Positions 61,609 to 64,000 of a DNA stretch of 64,000 bases are shown here, in pieces. The position numbers and the translations under genes are program-made. The notes beneath the pieces were generated by a model, which was not told where the DNA came from, did not search any database, and worked only from the letters and a program-made list of their open reading frames with translations. Numbering within the stretch: position 1 is the stretch's first letter; each line of letters starts with the position of its first letter. The stretch comes from Streptomyces sp. WMMB303 (GTDB lineage: Bacteria; Actinomycetota; Actinomycetes; Streptomycetales; Streptomycetaceae), in assembly GCF_029351045.1 (NCBI RefSeq), contig NZ_JARKIN010000001.1, forward strand, positions 679,001-743,000, in the 5' to 3' direction.

Positions 61609-62112
61609 CTAGATGCCGTGCTTCTTGAGGATGGCCTCGATGTCGGAGAAATCCTCGCCCGGCTCGGCACCCTTGCCCTTGCCCTTGCCGGATGCGGGCC
61701 TGTCGGATGCGGGCCTGCCGGGCGCGGACTGCTGTCGGGTGGCGGGTGGCCCGGAGGCGCCGAGCGCGGGCGCTCCCGCGGCGGGCTCCGCGGCTCGAGT
61801 CTCCCGGCGGGACGCGGCCGACCCGCTGCGGGCCGCGGCCGCGCGGCCGATGATCCACAGCACGATGGCGCAGGCCAGCACGGCGAACCCGGCCCAGACC
61901 GTGGGCTTGAGGACCAGATCGGCCGCCCAGCTGCCGACCGCCCTGCCGATCTTGCCGCCGAGCCCCACCAGGCCGGACATCGCCAGCCCGACCGGCACCA
62001 GCGCGAGGGCGGCCAGCCGCGTCGCGGCGGCGAAGCGACGCCGCCACGCCGTGAGGAAGGCGATGGCCAGGCCGGCCGCGGAGAGCGCGGCGCAGACGGT
62101 GGTGGTGAGCAT
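61609..62112 (-). CDS. Two- to three-helix membrane protein, unknown function
   Basis: A 167-residue protein with membrane helices at about 2-20 (LTTTVCAALSAAGLAIAFL), 28-46 (RLAALALVPVGLAMSGLVG) and 68-86 (VWAGFAVLACAIVLWIIG). A disordered Ala/Arg/Ser/Pro tail follows (~90-150), then a short conserved-looking C-terminus EDFSDIEAILKKHGI that may dock to something. ATG 62112 has GGAG very close upstream. Divergent from the DsbA-like gene. I do not recognise the family. Confidence 0.72.
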   Translation of the reverse strand: MLTTTVCAALSAAGLAIAFLTAWRRRFAAATRLAALALVPVGLAMSGLVGLGGKIGRAVGSWAADLVLKPTVWAGFAVLACAIVLWIIGRAAAARSGSAASRRETRAAEPAAGAPALGASGPPATRQQSAPGRPASDRPASGKGKGKGAEPGEDFSDIEAILKKHGI

Positions 62113-62215
62113 GTCTCCATGGTCGCACCGGCCGAGCGGTGGCGGCCATGGCCGGGGCCGCGGTTCAGGGAGATCTCCGGGTAGGACCCCTCCTGGGGGC
62201 TGAGAGACTGTCGCC

Positions 62216-62743
62216 ATGGACAACCCCACCGACTCCGGCACCACCCTCCCGCAGCCCCGCGCCACCCTGGAGGTGTGGTGCGAGCTGCAGTGCCCGGACT
62301 GCCACCGCGCCCAGACCGATCTGCGGGCCCTGCGGGAGCGGTACGGCGACGCGCTGGAGATCCGGCTGCGGCATTTCCCGCTGGGGAAGCACAAGCACGC
62401 CTATGCGGCCGCCCAGGCGTTCGAGGAGGCGGTGGAGCAGGGCAAAGGCGAGGAGTACGCCGCTGCGGTGCTGGCACGCACCGCGGAACTGACCGAGCGG
62501 GGCGAGGCGCTGCTGGTCGAGGTGGCCCGCGGCCTGGGCCTGGACGCGGACGAGGTCGAGACGGCCCTGATCGACGGGCGGCATCTGCTGGTGGTCGACG
62601 CCGACCAGGCCGAGGGCAAGGCGATCGGGGTGACCGGCACCCCGACGTACGTCCTCGACGGGCGGCGGCTGGACGGCGGAAAGAGCCAGGAGGGGCTGCG
62701 CGAGCGGATCGAGGAGATCGCCGACCGGCTGCTGGGGCGCTGA
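62216..62743 (+). CDS. DsbA-family thioredoxin-fold protein
   Basis: A 175-residue protein with a thioredoxin-like start (ATLEVWCELQCPDCHRAQTDLRALRERYG) carrying CPDC at 26-29, an inserted helical domain, and the cis-Pro element VTGTPTYVLDG near 140-150. There is no signal peptide or membrane helix, so it should be cytoplasmic, unlike classical DsbA; relatives in actinobacteria include FrnE-like and NhaA-fused forms. Cys22 just before the motif is extra. ATG 62216, single gene, divergent from the preceding membrane protein and convergent with the GNAT gene. Confidence 0.88.
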   Translation: MDNPTDSGTTLPQPRATLEVWCELQCPDCHRAQTDLRALRERYGDALEIRLRHFPLGKHKHAYAAAQAFEEAVEQGKGEEYAAAVLARTAELTERGEALLVEVARGLGLDADEVETALIDGRHLLVVDADQAEGKAIGVTGTPTYVLDGRRLDGGKSQEGLRERIEEIADRLLGR

Positions 62744-62771
62744 GCGGCGGCCGCCACAGCAGCCCTGGGGG

Positions 62772-63647
62772 TCACAGCAGCGTCTTGAGGTAGTGACGCT
62801 CCACCGTCCGGTAGCCCAGCGAACCGTAGAGCCGCCGGGCCGGTGTGTTGCCGGCGAAGACGTTGAGTCCCAGGCGGTCGGCCCCGGCGTCCAGGCAGAC
62901 GGTTTCCGCGGCCAGCATCAGGGCGCGCCCGTGGCCCTCGCGCCGCCTTCCGGGCTGCACCCGGACGTCGTAGACCCAGGCGCGGACGTCGCTGCGGGGC
63001 AGCCCGGTGAAGCCCAGCCAGAACGTGCCGACGGCGGTGCCCTCGCAGATGAGGACGCGCAGCGCGGCCCCGGCCGAGGCGGCGCCGTCCGGCAGGTGCG
63101 TGCCCCGCACGGCCGCGGACCGGGCGAGGGCCTGCTCCCGGGAGTGGCCGTGCTCGACCAGCCCGGCGACGAAGGTCGCCGTCCCCTCTTCCCACCAGGC
63201 GTCGAACTCGGCGTGGACCAGCGGACGCAGCGCGCGGCCCGGGGGCAGCGCGGGGCGCGTGTGCAGCGACTTGATCAGATGGCTGCTGCGCTCCGTGTAG
63301 CCGAGCGCGGCCAGCAGACGCACCCCGGCGGGCTGTCCGCCGCCCGTTCCGGCCCCGGCGGGCGCTTCGGCCCCGGCGGTCAGCGGAACACCCGCCTCGA
63401 CTCGGGTGCAGCCCCAACCGCGCAGCACCTCCTCGGCGGCGAGTGCCGCCACGGCGCCCCGGCCCCGCCGCCGCTCCCCCGGCTCCACGTACAGCCGCAG
63501 CCGCCCCAGCGCCGGGCCGTCCTCCGGCGCCCGGCTGAGGTGCACGGTGCCCACGGGGCGGGAGTTGACCCGGATCTCGTAGGCACGCGCGCGTCCGCCC
63601 TCGGGCGGGCTGCTTTCCGGACCGGTGGGGCGCAGAGTGGTCGTCAC
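62772..63647 (-). CDS. Tandem GNAT-domain acetyltransferase
   Basis: A 291-residue protein with two GNAT repeats. The first (~20-120) has LRLYVEPGERRRGRGAVAALAAEEVL, the acetyl-CoA loop, though RRRGRGA is slightly divergent. The second (~140-291) has VYDVRVQPGRRREGHGRALMLAAETVC and the terminal LGLNVFAGNTPARRLYGSLGY typical of this fold. The C-terminal domain is likely the active one. GTG 63647 start with a weak ribosome-binding site. It lies upstream of nothing on this strand except the partial aminotransferase, 103 bases away. The substrate is unknown. Confidence 0.88.
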   Translation of the reverse strand: MTTTLRPTGPESSPPEGGRARAYEIRVNSRPVGTVHLSRAPEDGPALGRLRLYVEPGERRRGRGAVAALAAEEVLRGWGCTRVEAGVPLTAGAEAPAGAGTGGGQPAGVRLLAALGYTERSSHLIKSLHTRPALPPGRALRPLVHAEFDAWWEEGTATFVAGLVEHGHSREQALARSAAVRGTHLPDGAASAGAALRVLICEGTAVGTFWLGFTGLPRSDVRAWVYDVRVQPGRRREGHGRALMLAAETVCLDAGADRLGLNVFAGNTPARRLYGSLGYRTVERHYLKTLL

Positions 63648-63750
63648 GGTGCCGTTCTACCCGGGCGGCCCCCGGCGCCCACCTGCCGTGTGCCGGATCA
63701 CGTGGGATCACCCGGACCGGGAAGCTCCTCGGCGGCGCCTCCCGGCGCCG

Positions 63751-64000
63751 CTACGGGTCGATGTCGGCCGCCGAACGCTCCTCGAAGATCCGCATGGCCT
63801 TGGCGGTGACCGGGCCCGGCGCACCGGGCAGGGCACGCCCGTCCAGCCGCGCCACGGCCTGCACGTCGCGCAGGCTGGAGGTCACGAAGACCTCCTCGGC
63901 CCGCTCCAGCGCTTCCATCGGGAGATCCGTCTCGTGCGCACCCGCCCACTCCAGGACCAGGGCCCGGGTGATCCCCGCCAGGCAGCCCGAGGCGAGCGGC
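63751..64000 (-). CDS. Class IV aminotransferase / aminodeoxychorismate lyase-like, C-terminal part
   Basis: The last 82 codons of a gene whose start lies beyond the window. Read from 63999 the protein contains SGCLAGITRALVLEWA, then EALERAEEVFVTSSLRDVQAVARLDGRALPG and ends GPVTAKAMRIFEERSAADIDP. The G-ITR and EEVFVTSSLRDV elements are hallmarks of PLP-fold type IV enzymes (BCAT, D-amino acid aminotransferase, 4-amino-4-deoxychorismate lyase). Small size and chromosomal position favour PabC-like lyase, but this part cannot decide. The stop is TAG at 63753-63751. Confidence 0.85.
   Translation of the reverse strand, partial: PLASGCLAGITRALVLEWAGAHETDLPMEALERAEEVFVTSSLRDVQAVARLDGRALPGAPGPVTAKAMRIFEERSAADIDP

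Overview
The window is chromosomal core DNA from a Streptomyces-type actinomycete. The evidence is very high G+C, frequent GTG and TTG starts, a BldD with both c-di-GMP-binding signatures, a near-canonical SsgB, an sIHF nucleoid protein, and a gene order that matches, from memory, the S. coelicolor SCO1479-SCO1546 segment and long stretches of the Mycobacterium tuberculosis chromosome. I see no prophage, insertion sequence, CRISPR array, rRNA operon or biosynthetic cluster.

Layout. 1-11.6 kb: partial gmk, sIHF, then the pyrimidine operon read right to left (pyrR-pyrB-pyrC-membrane protein-carA-carB-pyrD-pyrF) with a PyrR-type RNA leader. 11.7-12.3 kb: divergent bldD with a self-operator over its promoter. 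12.6-22.6 kb, minus strand: nusB, efp, an M24 peptidase-like gene, a P-loop protein, aroB-aroK-aroC, aroE, mltG and ruvX. 22.6-27.0 kb: alaS, two small envelope proteins and rpsD. 27.0-27.9 kb: a divergent DUF2470 gene behind an iron-box-like palindrome. 27.9-32.1 kb: rarA, a VKOR-like protein, hisS and a metallo-hydrolase, with a plus-strand cyclophilin and a DUF349 gene to 34.5 kb. 34.7-46.9 kb, minus strand: relA, apt, secF, secD, yajC, ruvB, ruvA, ruvC, yebC, pdxT and pdxS. 47.1-50.5 kb: a LemA-like protein and the phosphatidylinositol mannoside genes pimA, acyltransferase and pgsA. 50.7-54.8 kb, plus strand: an EF-G-like GTPase and an uncharacterised membrane protein. 54.8-58.5 kb: a HIT protein, thrS and an unknown gene. 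58.6-64 kb: two identical tRNA-Val(CAC) genes around a START-like gene, a PGPGW protein, ssgB, a CGNR zinc-finger gene, small membrane proteins, a DsbA-like protein, a GNAT protein and a partial class IV aminotransferase.

How it works together. Most genes are housekeeping: UMP synthesis, shikimate pathway, translation (EF-P, NusB, three aminoacyl-tRNA synthetases, S4), stringent response, Sec export, Holliday-junction processing, PLP synthesis and inositol-lipid synthesis. Many are joined by ATGA, GTGA, TTGA or TGATG overlaps, implying translational coupling. BldD and SsgB add the developmental layer. Most transcription units end in G+C-rich hairpins, usually without a T run.

Nothing here is a clearly new multi-gene system. 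The best leads are the iron-box-controlled DUF2470 gene, the conserved membrane protein inside the pyr operon, degenerate enzymes (M24 protein, EF-G-like GTPase, HIT protein), and several perfect palindromes beside regulated genes.
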